NCBI GenBank assembly: GCA_948099385.1
Contig: CANUEZ040000151.1
Span: 4,658,001-4,722,000 of the forward strand
Reading direction: 5' to 3'
Source of the DNA: Fasciola hepatica
Taxonomy: Eukaryota; Platyhelminthes; Trematoda; Plagiorchiida; Fasciolidae
DNA: 64,000 nt
Below the pieces are notes generated by a model. The model worked only from the letters and a program-made list of their open reading frames with translations, was not told the DNA's origin and ran no database searches. This document shows, one piece after another, positions 24,347 through 35,260 of this stretch. A program made the translations under genes and the position numbers. How positions within the stretch are numbered: the first letter of the stretch is position 1; every line of letters begins with the position of its first letter.

Positions 24347-25030
24347 TAAACCTTTTTCACACCAGTAATCGAGGTGGATAAAGAAACACCATATATACCA
24401 CACAATCTCCGTCAAACACGTTAAGGTGCTCGCGGTCCTTTCGTTGACATTACAGAAGGTTCTTTCCGATATGTGGTGATGAGTGCGATTCCATTATACA
24501 TCCCGATACATACACGCAGGCACGACGCACTCTACATCCCGTAAACCCATCATACATGTGACAGTGTTCTTTGTTCGCCTTTTGTTGACGCTACCGAATG
24601 CCCCTTGCACATGTGGAAGTAGTGGAGCTCAGGTCACACATGCATGCTACATTTACTCGTTTTCTTGCCACGCGGTCTTTTGTTGACATTGCAGAAAGTC
24701 CTCCTTTGATGTGTAGTCATAACTGTGATTTCATTGTTACCCCGGCACACACACACACGCACGCACACACACACTCACACACACACTCAAGCGCGTACAT
24801 CCAGGACCGGACGGCCCCTTACGAGGACAACGTCTATGTGACCATTCACGCCCGCCATCGGTCATTTGGTCTTGTGGAAGATGTAGACTAGCCTCACGTC
24901 TATGTAGCCAATGGGTTAGGTGTGACCAGTAGTAGAACGTCGACGACGAGCATTAGACGCGCGCACTGACAGCAGGGCCTAGGCAGGTAGGAAGAATCAG
25001 TACCTTTATACCGAACCTTTGACTCTGCTA
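24347..25030 (+). other. 3' untranslated region of element A
   Basis: Non-coding part of A between the Pol stop and the polypurine-like tract, including a CA-rich microsatellite at 24745-24788. The same region occurs inverted in B (27490-28179). Confidence 0.8.
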
Positions 25031-25057
25031 AGGATCCAGGAGGATTTTGGTGAGCGG
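25031..25057 (+). promoter_or_regulatory. Polypurine-like tract of element A
   Basis: GGAGGATTTTGGTGAGCGG immediately precedes the 3' LTR. The same stretch, with small changes, precedes the 3' LTRs of B and C, so it is the likely plus-strand primer site for reverse transcription. Confidence 0.65.
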
Positions 25058-25437
25058 TGTAACAGCCGGTCGTGGAAAATCCCCCTTTTTTCCCTCGCGA
25101 TTCAGTGTTTTTTCCCAACATCACTCATTTCCATACACTATTGACTTGTCTTTACGAACTGGTTGTTTTTCTGGACCAATTGTTGTTTGTTCGCGCCCAG
25201 AGCGCTATTTTGGGACATCCTTGTTCAGGACCTGCGTGACGCACGTGCTGTCTGCTCACACGCTGCTATTCGGTTTCTCGTTGTTGAGTCTTTGTGATCG
25301 TATTATTGAGGTTTGTATATTGTTTACGTCATTGTTTATTTTAATAATCTAGTATCGTAGAATTATCACGGATAATCGTCTTCTGATTTCGGGATCCGTT
25401 GCGAATTTGGCTACGCATTGCTCAAACGTTCGTAACA
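25058..25437 (+). repeat. 3' LTR of element A
   Basis: 380 bp, starting TGTAACAGCC and ending CGTAACA, then the target repeat CAAAC at 25438-25442. Confidence 0.95.
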
Positions 25438-25442
25438 CAAAC
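25438..25442. repeat. Target-site duplication of element A (right)
   Basis: CAAAC, identical to 19025-19029. Confidence 0.92.
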
Positions 25443-25551
25443 CATGGTGTGCTTTTCCCGGTGCTTATCAAGAAACTAAATCCCCGGCCTTTGGTGATGA
25501 TACGCGAAGACAGGTACCATGCCAAAAGTCGTCTTCTGAATGTTAGTGATA

Positions 25552-25910
25552 TTATTTCAAATGATCTATTCCTTGTAGACACGGTGTCGAGGTGAATGCC
25601 ATCCGCCGACTGGAAGGAGCACTGCAGACCCAAACACGACACTCCTCCAGCGGCAACGCCGTCTCAAAGTATGGCCAGCTGTCAGGCACCTGGAACTTCA
25701 GTATAAAAAGCAACTTTGTTGGGTATTTTTCGTCTCCGACTTCCCGTTCCCAATTCTGGGCATCGAGTTCCTGTAACACTTTGACCTTTTTGCTGAAGCA
25801 CAGCGCCGAAGGGCGGTGTATTGTCAGAATTCTCTCGCTGTCGCTGGTAGAGCATGAGCCCGAGACCCCAAATCGAATAAGATGTGTCGTGTGGCTCGGT
25901 GAAAGACTTA
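25552..25910 (-). CDS. Possible host coding fragment upstream of element A
   Basis: A minus-strand frame is open for about 115 codons and encodes VKVLQELDAQNWEREVGDEK, then LLFILKFQVPDSWPYFETAL and PLEECRVWVCSAPSSRRM. The composition looks coding rather than random. It lies on the far side of element A from the 18062-19024 exons and on the same strand, so it could be an earlier exon of that gene. I could not fix its splice sites; a second overlapping frame to 25349 is also open. Product not recognised. Confidence 0.3.
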
Positions 25911-26025
25911 CTACAGAGCTCGGTGATAGAAAAGCTCACGGTTACGAGGAAAAACGAGCGGCAGGCTAAAAATAGCCAGGCCGGACAGTAACATCGCAAA
26001 GAACAAGTACAGGAAGGAGACAGAG

Positions 26026-26800
26026 TTGGATGTGTCTAAACAAAGAATAGAGAGAATTGAACACGAACTCAAAAAAATGTCAATCCTCACTGATAGAGGT
26101 TTTGGGGTGAGCAAGCCTCTCATCCTGCATAACTTTGCAGAACCGGTGACCAAAGAGGCGTGGATCAGAAGAAAATCCGAACACGGGCACGTTGTAAGTG
26201 TCTTCAGGATGTCGGGGCTACCTACTAACGTGAAGTGCGCATAGTTCCATATAATGGGACTTTGATAGACGTGCAAAGCGCTAAAGAAGACCCCTGCTTA
26301 TCGGCGTGGCCAGGACATGCAGCGAGGGCCTGCTGCTGGAGCAACTTCAACAGTAAGCAAGCCACAGAGGGATGCAAAAGCATCACACCGTACGCTCCCG
26401 CCGGTGGAAAGGTGGCACCGGCACAAAATCAACCCCATTCATCAAAGCCGGAACTCATGCAACTGGTTCCACGCCTTTAGTCGCAATCATTAGCGGTAGA
26501 CAAGCCAGAGAGCCAGCAGTCAGTGTGCCAGTTAAAAAACGAGGCGGACGGAGCAGTAGATAAAAAACCATACACAGAGGATTTAAAGCAAGTGGATGCT
26601 CAGCGACTATGTACATCGAGGAGAGGGTGCGTGACCGAAGTGGAAAAGGAAGTGGCCGCGAAGCCAGCCCAGATCAGACGGAATGTCACTGAAACTTATG
26701 AAAGCTGGGCAACAGTCGTGGCACGATCACCCGTACCGTTGAGCAGGGGGAAGTTGTTGAAGCATTTAGAAGCAACAGAGCACCCAATTATGAGACAGTA
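26026..26800 (+). pseudogene. Decayed LINE ORF1-like coding remnant
   Basis: A first frame (26026-26244) encodes RIERIEHELKKMSIL followed by LILHNFAEPVTKEAWIRRKS and VVSVFRMSGLPTNVKCA. This resembles the nucleic-acid-binding part of LINE ORF1 proteins, which usually reads like SLI..N..E.......RR......VF...GLPT. Other frames continue with Lys- and Gln-rich, unordered sequence to about 26800. Stops interrupt each frame. The match is by general appearance only; it could be another transposon gene. Confidence 0.35.
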
Positions 26801-27012
26801 GAAGCTTTCGATGGCATCACAAATAGTGTGTACGGAGTGGATTTGGAGGTTCAGAAAAATTCGGGCCTAGTGACTGTTATTGCAAAAGATGTGGTGTCAC
26901 CTCAGGAATTGCTCACGCAGCGGCCAAATGGGGATTAATCAAAGCAGAAGACCTGACAGAATGTACCGCCTTACGGTGCACAAACGCCTGTATCAATGTT
27001 TTTAAATATTTC

Positions 27013-27089
27013 TGTTGTGCTTTTATCCCCTTAAGGGCTTGTAGTGTTCTGTGTTCCGTGTCTGAGAGAGATCATTAAATGGTCTGTTG
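27013..27089 (-). repeat. Outer part of Penelope-like palindrome arm, cut off by element B
   Basis: Read on the minus strand this continues the sequence that stops at 33798: CAACAGACCATTTAATGA and so on through CACTACAAGCCCTTAAG to AGCACAACA. It aligns with 34205-34279 on plus. Element B separates it from the rest of its arm. Confidence 0.8.
27085..27089. repeat. Target-site duplication of element B (left)
   Basis: TGTTG, repeated exactly at 33798-33802. Confidence 0.92.
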
Positions 27090-27468
27090 TGTTACGAACG
27101 TTTGAGCAATGCGTAGCCAAATTCGCAACGGATCCCGAAATCAGAAGGCGATTATCCGTGCTAATTCTACGATACTAGATTATTAAAATAAACAATGACG
27201 TAAACAATATACAAACCTCAATAATACGATCACAAAGTCTCAACAACGAGAAACCGAATAGCAGCGTGTGAGCAGACAGCACGTGCGTCACGCAGGTCCT
27301 GAACAAGGATGTCCCAAAATAGCGCTCTGGGCGCGAACAAACAACAATTGGTCCAGAAAAACAACCAGTTCGTAAAGACAAGTCAATAGTGTATGGAAAT
27401 GAGTGATGTTGGGAAAAACACTGAATCGCGAGGGAAAAAAGGGGGATTTTCCACGACCGGCTGTTACA
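27090..27468 (-). repeat. 3' LTR of element B
   Basis: 379 bp; on the plus strand it begins TGTTACGAACG and ends GGCTGTTACA. Confidence 0.95.
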
Positions 27469-27495
27469 CCGCCCACCAAAATCCTCCTGGATCCT
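27469..27495 (-). promoter_or_regulatory. Polypurine-like tract of element B
   Basis: On the minus strand, GGAGGATTTTGGTGGGCGG just before the 3' LTR, as in A and C. Confidence 0.6.
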
Positions 27496-28179
27496 TAGCA
27501 GAGTCAAAGGTTCGGTATAAAGGTACTGATTCTTCCTACCTGCCTAGGCCCTGCTGTCAGTGCGCGCGTCTAATGCTCGTCGTCGACGTTCTACTACTGG
27601 TCACACCTAACCCATTGGCTACATAGACGTGAGGCTAGTCTACATCTTCCACAAGACCAAATGACCGATGGCGGGCGTGAATGGTCACATAGACGTTGTC
27701 CTCGTAAGGGGCCGTCCGGTCCTGGATGTACGCGCTTGAGTGTGTGTGTGAGTGTGTGTGTGCGTGCGTGTGTGTGTGTGCCGGGGTAACAATGAAATCA
27801 CAGTTATGACTACACATCAAAGGAGGACTTTCTGCAATGTCAACAAAAGACCGCGTGGCAAGAAAACGAGTAAATGTAGCATGCATGTGTGACCTGAGCT
27901 CCACTACTTCCACATGTGCAAGGGGCATTCGGTAGCGTCAACAAAAGGCGAACAAAGAACACTGTCACATGTATGATGGGTTTACGGGATGTAGAGTGCG
28001 TCGTGCCTGCGTGTATGTATCGGGATGTATAATGGAATCGCACTCATCACCACATATCGGAAAGAACCTTCTGTAATGTCAACGAAAGGACCGCGAGCAC
28101 CTTAACGTGTTTGACGGAGATTGTGTGGTATATATGGTGTTTCTTTATCCACCTCGATTACTGGTGTGAAAAAGGTTTA

Positions 28180-31100
28180 CTAGGCCACAGAGTTATCAGC
28201 TCCTCCGTCTTCGCTCTCGAGTAGGTTAATACTGCGTATGTCACGAATGAGCACTCCGTTAGCTGTCTTCACCTTCACCGTTCTTATCATTTCGTCGGTG
28301 CTTTTGATGGTTTCCGTAACTACTCCCAAAGACCAAGCGCTGAAATGTGCGCGTTCGTCGGCGATCATAACCACGTCCCCAACTTTGAATGGTCTTGTTT
28401 TGGCCATCCACTTCTGTCGAGTCTGCAAAGCCGGTAGGTACTCCCGTAGCCATCGCCTCCAGAAGACCTTGGCCAGATAGTTCGCTTGCTTCCACCCATG
28501 GAGGTAGCTCCCACGAAGGTTTACCGGCCCTTGGAAACCCTCGTTCGACCTTAGCGTCAATAAGTCGTTTGAGGTGAGCGCCAGGTGGGTGGGGTCGCCG
28601 TTCAATACTGGAACCAGGGGGCGGTTGTTCAGGATTCGCTCCACCTCAGTCATGACGGTGTTCAGCGTCTCGTCGTCGGGCGGCTGCTGCTCCATGATTG
28701 ACAGCAATATCCGTCTGGCGGACCGGATCATGCGTTCCCATATGCCGCCTCGGTGACTGGCCTGTGGGGGGTTGAAATGCCAGCGTATGCCGTAGGCCAC
28801 GGTTCGATTCTGCAGTTCGTCCCTGTTTATGTTCCTGTGCCAACACTGCAATTCCCGTTGAGCGCCCACAAAGTTCGATCCATTATCTGAGTATATGTCG
28901 GCCGGTACGCCTCTTCGGTTGATAAATCTTTGCAAGGCCCGTAGAAACGAATCGGTCGTCATCGAATGTGCGACTTCTAGGTGCACCGCACGTGATTTCA
29001 TGCACGTCATGATACATCCGTATCGCTTTTCTAATCTTTTCCCGCACTTGATCCACAAGGGCCCGAAATAGTCCAACCCGGTGTCACTGAACGGCCACCA
29101 GCCCGTAGTTACCCTGCATTCTGGTAGCGGGGCCATGAGTTGTTTGCCTGCTGTGGCATTGCGTCTCCTGCATTGCACACACCGTCGGATCACGCGTTTT
29201 ACAGTCTCTCGTCCTCTCAACAACCAAAGACGCTTTCGGATGACGCTCGTCACGTGACTTTCCCCGGCATGTCCCTCTACGGCGTGGACGTGTTGAATCA
29301 TTAGCTCTACTACGGGTTGTCTCGCGGGCAGCAGTATAGGATACTTTGTGTCGAAGTTCAGGTGGGCGTTGGTCAGCCTACCATCCACCCGCAGCAGTCC
29401 GTTGATGAGTTTGGGGTTTAAACGCTTCAGCTCGCCTCTTGGAGATGGCATGTCTTCATTGGTCAGCCCCACTTCTTCCGCCCTCTTGAGTTCTCGGGCG
29501 AAAGCCTCGCGTTGTATCATTTGGAAAATATCGTACTCTGCCGCTTGTAGCTCATCGGGACCTATCGGGCCGACCGGTATCCGACCTGAGGGCCGTAGCC
29601 CTTTCATGACTAGTAAACTTATCTTGAACCTGGTTAACCAAACTAGCGAACGAAGCGTCTTCATCCAGGAAGAAAACCTGACCAGTCGCGATAGAATGGA
29701 CGACGCTTCGACGACGTTGGTTGCTATCACTACGCCTTTGATCTCCAGTTCCAATTCCGTAGGGAGTTTTAATTCGAACACGGGCCAGTCCTGTTTGGGC
29801 AATTGCAGGAAGTTTGGCCCTCTCGTCCACGTGTCCAGTTGCCTGAAGTTGTTTGCACCTCGAGAGCACAGGTCGGCCGGATTATCGCCAGACCTGACAT
29901 GACTCCACTGGTGCGTGGCCGATTCATCGTGGATAATCGTGAGCCGGTTAGCAACGAAAGTACTAAACCGGCTCCGTACGTTGTTAATGTAGTAAAGTAC
30001 TATCGTTGAATCCGTCCAGAAGCTCACCGACTAAATGTAGAGATCGAAACATCTCTTCACAGCTTGCACCACCCTGACTGCCAACACGGCTGCGCTGAGT
30101 TCGAGGCGTGGGATTGAGACCGACTTCAGTGGAGCAACGCGGGCTTTGGCGAACAGGATCCTCGTGGTATATTGTCCATCTCCTGCGCACCATCGTCCGT
30201 ACACCACAGCTCCATAACCGACTTCGGATGCATCGGAAAAGGCATGTAGTTCTCCAGTCCGTGTCGTATGGCCAGGGGTCAAACATCGTGGAATTCTTAT
30301 GTCCCCTAATTTCTTCAAGGTGTTCAAAAATTCCTCCCAGTCCAGCCGGTCCCCTTGGTCCAGTGACTGGTCCCAATCAACTTTCTTAGGGCACAGCCGC
30401 TGCAGCAAGATCTTTCCGGGTAGCAGCCATGGTGAGACGAAACCGAGCGGGTCGAACAAACTTGAGACGGCAGATAGTATGCCACGACGGGTGATTGGCA
30501 GCTCGGGAATGTTCAGTTCGAAAACAAAATCGTCCGTTTCCGCGTCCCATTGTATCCCTAAAGTGCGCTCGATGGGAAGTGGAGAGCCGTCCAAATCTCT
30601 TACCCTTTCGGCCTTTTCGTGATACGGGATGACCTTCAGCACTTCCGAAGCGTTCGACATCCATTTAGTTAGACGGAAGCCGCCCTCTTCCAGCAATCTC
30701 GTCAGACCCCTGAACTGCTCTAGAGCTGATTCCACATCATCGAATGACCCAAGGTAGTCGTCGACGTAGAAGTTCCTGCTGACGCTTTCTACCACCGTCC
30801 CATGTACTAGATCGCCATGTTTGTTCGCTGATTCTCGGAGGGCGTAGTTTGCACAAAATGGTGACGATATGGCTCCGAAGGGGTGGACGGTCATCCTATA
30901 ATTCACCACTGCGTTGTCCCGGTCACTCCCTTCCCACCACAGGAAACGCAAAGCATCTCGTTATCCTACCGGAATCTTCACCTGATGGAACATTTCCCTA
31001 ATGTCAGCAGACAAAGCCACTTTACCCACTCTGAAACGGCACAGAACATCGATCAGTGGTGTGGTCCAGTCAGGCCCCTGTAGTAGGCGATCGTTTAACG

Positions 31101-33375
31101 ACTTGCCCTGGAACTTGGCCGCACAGTCGAAAACCACGCGCAGTTTATTGGGTTTTTTGGGGTTGATAACCGGATGGTGAGGCAGATACCAAATACCCCT
31201 TTTGCTGTCGGTGTTAACAGGCACCCTTTCAACGTAACCGAGGTCCTCGTTTCGCTTCATCAAATCCGCGTATCGTTCCCACAGATTCTGGTCTCGAATG
31301 AAGCGTTCTTTTAGTCGTAGTAATCGTTGGAGAACATAATTTCTGTTGTCAGTCCACGGGTCGACCGGTGTGCGCCATGGGAGGGGAACCTCGAACTGTT
31401 TTTTGAGGCCTCTAGAGCCTTGCCGCACCGTTTGTAGAGCGAAGTGATCCTCTTGAGACAACGTCGGTCTTTCGTCTCCAATGTCATGAAACTCCTTTTC
31501 ATAAAGCCGTTGCAGATGATACTCTATGCGGTCCGTTTCGGCGGATAAGTAATTCACGGAACCGCGTACCCCTACTGGACCGTATAACATCCATCCCAGA
31601 GCCGTGCGTACGGCATAAGGTGCCTGGCGGTCGCCCACTCTTTGGTCAAGCACCCAATGCGCCTCTGGCACGTCGCATCCGATGAGGAGATCCACCTCAT
31701 CATCTTCCCAGTCTACGACGGTTACATCCTGCAGGTGGGGCCATCGAGTCAAGATTGCGTTCACCGACCTTGGTGCTCGCATGGGAAGATCCGCTAACGT
31801 GAATGCCTCCGTTGGTTCAATTTCCTCGTTAGTGTCTAGAGAGATGAGTTGCAGCCTTAATCTACCGGCAGTCATTACCTGTGTTCCGCCCACCGTGTTC
31901 ACTGCTAACGACGTCGCACCTTTAGCCAGTTGGTGTTTGTCGGCAAACCGCTCTTTCACTAAAGTGGTGTCGGATCCACTATCAACGAAAGCCAACGCCT
32001 TGACTATCCCAGTCGGAGTCACTACTCCCACGGCCACTACGCCTAAACGTACCGGTTTACTGGCAGATTGTGAAGTTGAACAGATCACGCTGGGCTTGGC
32101 ACTCGCCTCGGATATGGTTACTCTCGCCTGATGCAGCAGCCGATGGTGTCTGCCCGTGCAGCCCTCGTAACCACATCGATTCCTTGTTCTACAGGCTGCT
32201 GCCCGGTGCGTAGTGTTGAGACAGATGAAACATGCTCCTGCCATCCTCGCCATTCCCCACCGTTCGTCTATTGTGGCATTGCCGAACTTGGGGCATTCTG
32301 GTAGGCCATGGCTAGTACCACAGGATCTGCAATTTGGTTTCGCCGTAGCATCTCGTGAAATGACGTGTGTGTTGGTCCAAGGCTGGTACTTTGGATGTTC
32401 CCGTACAGGGGTTTGGACTTGGCTAGTACCGGGCTTGTTTGCTCGGTTGCTGTCCCGGATGAGTCGGCCGAATCTGCTGTCAGCTATCTTCGTTTGCCTG
32501 TCTAAGTATTCAGTCAGGTCTTCGAAGTTGGCTTCTCTGTCGCCTCGGCTTATCCGTTCAGCTTCTTCCGCCCACCGACCCTGTATTTCGGGAGAGAGGT
32601 GACGGACTATGCCTTCCAAAGTGTGCATGGCGTCTAGGTCAGCTCTGTAACCTAAATAGTCGAGGGCTATTGAGCAGTTCTGCATCTTGATCACCAGGTC
32701 GGCCATGGTGTAGACGTCGCCCTTGGTTCTCTTTACCTCTGCCATCACGCCCTCTATTAGGTTACGGGCTACTTTGAAAGGTTGGCCAAACAAGTCCCTC
32801 AGAATCTTTTTTGCCCTTGTGTAGCCTTGTTCTGGATCGAGCATGGTGCATCCGTCGATAGCTTCTCGCGCTCGGCCTCGGCAGTAGTGAGTAAGGTAAA
32901 GAAGCCTTTGCCCAGGGTCGGTTACCTTGTTTTCAACGAACGTCTCGAACTGTTTGACAAACTTGCAATATTGCTCAGCTCGCCCGTCGAAAACCGTTAA
33001 CTCCACTCTAGGCAGATCGATCGATGGTGGTTTGTATTCGGCGACCGGCGTGGGGTTCCCTACCTTATTGCACTCTAACCTATCGGAAGTGTCGAAGTCA
33101 CTGGTCCTATACTCTCGCTGTTTCTGTGTACACTTCTCTGCTTCATGCGCCTGTAGTCTAGCCGAAAGTAACTGTTTCTCTAGTTCTATTATTCTCAGCT
33201 TATATAAATCGATATCCTTACGATCAATATTGCTTTCAATAACACATGAGCTAGCACTGACAGGACTAGGCGATCTAGCATTAACTAAAGAATCATACGT
33301 ACCCAAAACCTCCCCAGAGACTTGCCGTATTACTTCCTGTCCGGGTTCGACTGCCTTTGATCCTTTCCTTGGCAT
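28180..33375 (-). pseudogene. Gag-Pol polyprotein of BEL/Pao element B, two stops
   Basis: The ATG at 33375-33373 begins MPRKGSKAVE; the diverged element C uses the same start context. It has the same domain order as A, plus the region missing there: two CCHC zinc knuckles, CRSCGTSHGLPEC and CFICLNTTHRAAAC, at about 32150-32330. Protease DSGSDTTLV, RT with YVDD, RNase H HAFSDASE, the integrase zinc region and the DDE motifs are all present. Two in-frame stops remain: TAA at 30961-30963 in RT, shared with A, and TAG at 30031-30033 where A has a Trp codon (CFDLYI then WSVSFW). Downstream the frame is open to 28180. Apart from these stops the coding potential is intact. Confidence 0.9.
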
Positions 33376-33417
33376 TTTGCGTGAATTTTCCTCGTTCCAA
33401 ATAGATCTATTGAGTAT

Positions 33418-33797
33418 TGTTACGAACGTTTGAGCAATGCGTAGACAAATTCGCAACGGATCCCGAAATCAGAAGACGATTATCCGTGATAATTCTACGA
33501 TACTAGATTATTAAAATAAACAATGACGTAAACAATATACAAACCTCAATAATACGATCACAAAGTCTCAACAACGAGAAACCGTATAGCAGCGTGTGAG
33601 CAGACAGCACGTGCGTCACGCAGGTCCTGAACAAGGATGTCCCAAAATAGCGCTCTGGGCGCGAACAAACAACAATTGGTCCAGAAAAACAACCAGTTCT
33701 TAAAGACAAGTCAATAGTGTATGGAAATGAGTGATGTTGGGAAAAAACACTGAATCGCGAGGGAAAAAAGGGGGATTTTCCACGACCGGCTGTTACA
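33418..33797 (-). repeat. 5' LTR of element B
   Basis: 380 bp, flanked on the outer side by TGTTG (33798-33802). Confidence 0.95.
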
Positions 33798-33802
33798 TGT
33801 TG
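33798..33802. repeat. Target-site duplication of element B (right)
   Basis: TGTTG, identical to 27085-27089. Confidence 0.92.
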
Positions 33803-34208
33803 TGTAGCATGTTAGGGACTGTGATTTGCCCTCGCTCGCATTTAGAGTCCTGAGGTGACCCTGATGACTTGAGTGCATGTCCCAGTTCGGCAAGGTTTAC
33901 CTTCGTTGTGGCGTTTCTAAGGTTAAAGTGGAGTCCCCTTCTGAGTACGTTTTGCGCTTCAGTTGAGAGTGGCCGAGATGAGGGCCCCAGAGGAACCAAA
34001 AACAGGATATGAGTCAATAATTTTTCATCTTGGCCACTGTCAACTGAAGCGCAAAACGTACTCAGAAGGGGACTCCACTTTAACCTCAGAAACGCCACAA
34101 CGAAGGTAAACCTTGCCGAACTGGGACATGCACTCAAGTCATCAGGTTTACCCCAGGACTCTAAATGCGAGCGAGGGCAAATCATAGTCCCTAACACGCT
34201 CCACTACA
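33798..34208. repeat. Penelope-like palindrome
   Basis: Inverted repeat with arms 33798-33981 and 34025-34208 and a 43-bp loop. Paired positions sum to 68006. The arms differ by several substitutions. With element B removed the left arm continues at 27089-27013 and pairs with the right arm as far as 34279. Confidence 0.9.
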
Positions 34209-34297
34209 GACTATTCAATGCTTTCTCGGACACGGAACGCAAAGCACTACAAGCCCTTAAGAGGGCTAAAAGCACAACACAAAGGCCTGTATCTTGA
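34033..34297 (+). pseudogene. Penelope-like retroelement coding fragment (right arm)
   Basis: Encodes STEAQNVLRRGLHFNLRNAT, then NLAELGHALKSSGLPQDSK, a QIIVPNTLH segment and FSDTERKALQALKRAKS, ending at a stop near 34297. The pattern (VL..GL.FN....., then AL..L...K) resembles the region upstream of RT in Penelope-like elements; this is from memory of the family style. The left arm encodes the same peptide on the minus strand. RT and GIY-YIG domains are absent. Confidence 0.5.
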
Positions 34298-34464
34298 GAA
34301 GTAGCGGGGAGGAATTACTGACTATAGATAACGGATCAGTGATTTTAGCTTTCACATAGGCATGGCTGAAAAAGTACCAGAGTGCAGTGCAACTTCATGG
34401 CTACACCGCCCACAGACAGAGCAGAAAAGAGGGTAGGCTGTGTGGGAGCTCCCATTTACAACCA

Positions 34465-35260
34465 ATGCTAATAATAATAGAATTGATAATACTAATGACT
34501 GTTTACCTCGGAAGGGCCCAAAGCATGCGTGATACATGATGAAAATATCACAGGAGGATACTTGAGCAGGCATTTCTCGATTATGTGGAAGGGTGTATAG
34601 CTAGTATAGAATAGACGAACTCGATACGGATAGATGGGAAACGAATGTAAGATAGATATAAGGAGGATGTACGCACCCAGGGACTAGCGGATGGACCCTT
34701 GAATGAGTCCACTGATGAATTCGAACGAATGTCTAGCGAATTCGAAAGTCAAGGTCTGGTGGTGGGTATAGACGTAAATTAAAATGGGCTTGTTGTGCTT
34801 TATTCTTGAGGCGTTGATTTTGAAAGTTCGAAGCTGATCTGCTAAAGCTGCTATGAAATACGAAGCAGTTGCTTAGTTTTAAGTGACTTAACTGTTATAT
34901 TCATAATGATAACAAATCGAGAAATTTTTCCCCGGTGGAAACATTTTGTTCAATCGAGTTGTTGTTATTTACTTGCACGCGACTGATGGATTGAATTGGG
35001 GAGGCTATTCCAATCTTTATTGGCTATCAGTGTGGTAAATGATTGAGAAAATTTGAATGTTTCCCAGACACATTCAGGAAGGGTGGCTCCACTTCCATGT
35101 GCACTGAAGTCGTTGTTCTGGTGAAAAAACGGCCACTGGTGGTGATAGGGTGAATAATGGTGTAGTGTAAACACTGAGGCTGATATCGAACGTATTCGAA
35201 CAACCCATACTATCTAGTGATACGTGAATTTTACTATGGCAGGAGGTAGATGTCACGTTG
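34465..35260 (-). pseudogene. Possible LINE C-terminus with TAA-type 3' end
   Basis: On the minus strand about 35170-34968 encodes an ECVWETFKFSQSFTTLIANK stretch followed by DWNSLPNSIHQSRASK, resembling the W(N).LP..I/V block at the end of LINE ORF2. The sequence then runs to a tail at about 34465-34500 (CATGCTTTGGGC then AT-rich with TTA repeats on the minus strand), which matches the ends at 50697 and 53345. Weak but consistent with a 5'-truncated LINE. Confidence 0.35.

Larger units (their letters stand above)
19030..25437 (+). mobile_element. BEL/Pao LTR retrotransposon A (full-length, internally deleted)
   Basis: A complete 6408-bp element bounded by LTRs (19030-19408, 25058-25437) beginning TGTAACA and ending TAACA, with a perfect 5-bp target duplication. 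A single Gag-Pol frame on plus is followed by about 700 bp of 3' untranslated sequence with a CA microsatellite, then a purine-rich tract before the 3' LTR. A possible primer-binding site begins with TGG at 19427, 18 bases after the LTR. By eye the LTRs differ by two substitutions and one 1-bp indel, so insertion is recent. The element is 300 bp shorter than B, exactly accounted for by loss of 100 codons in Gag. Confidence 0.95.
27090..33797 (-). mobile_element. BEL/Pao LTR retrotransposon B (full-length)
   Basis: A 6708-bp element of the same family as A, on the minus strand, with LTRs at 33418-33797 (5') and 27090-27468 (3') and a perfect TGTTG duplication. By eye the LTRs differ by five substitutions and one 1-bp indel, so it is somewhat older than A. 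It retains the Gag zinc knuckles and the ATG that A lacks. It is inserted in a Penelope-like palindrome arm. Confidence 0.95.

Noticed and set aside
19030..33797. A and B as a segmental inverted duplication
   Set aside because: Different perfect target duplications and unrelated flanking DNA show separate insertions.
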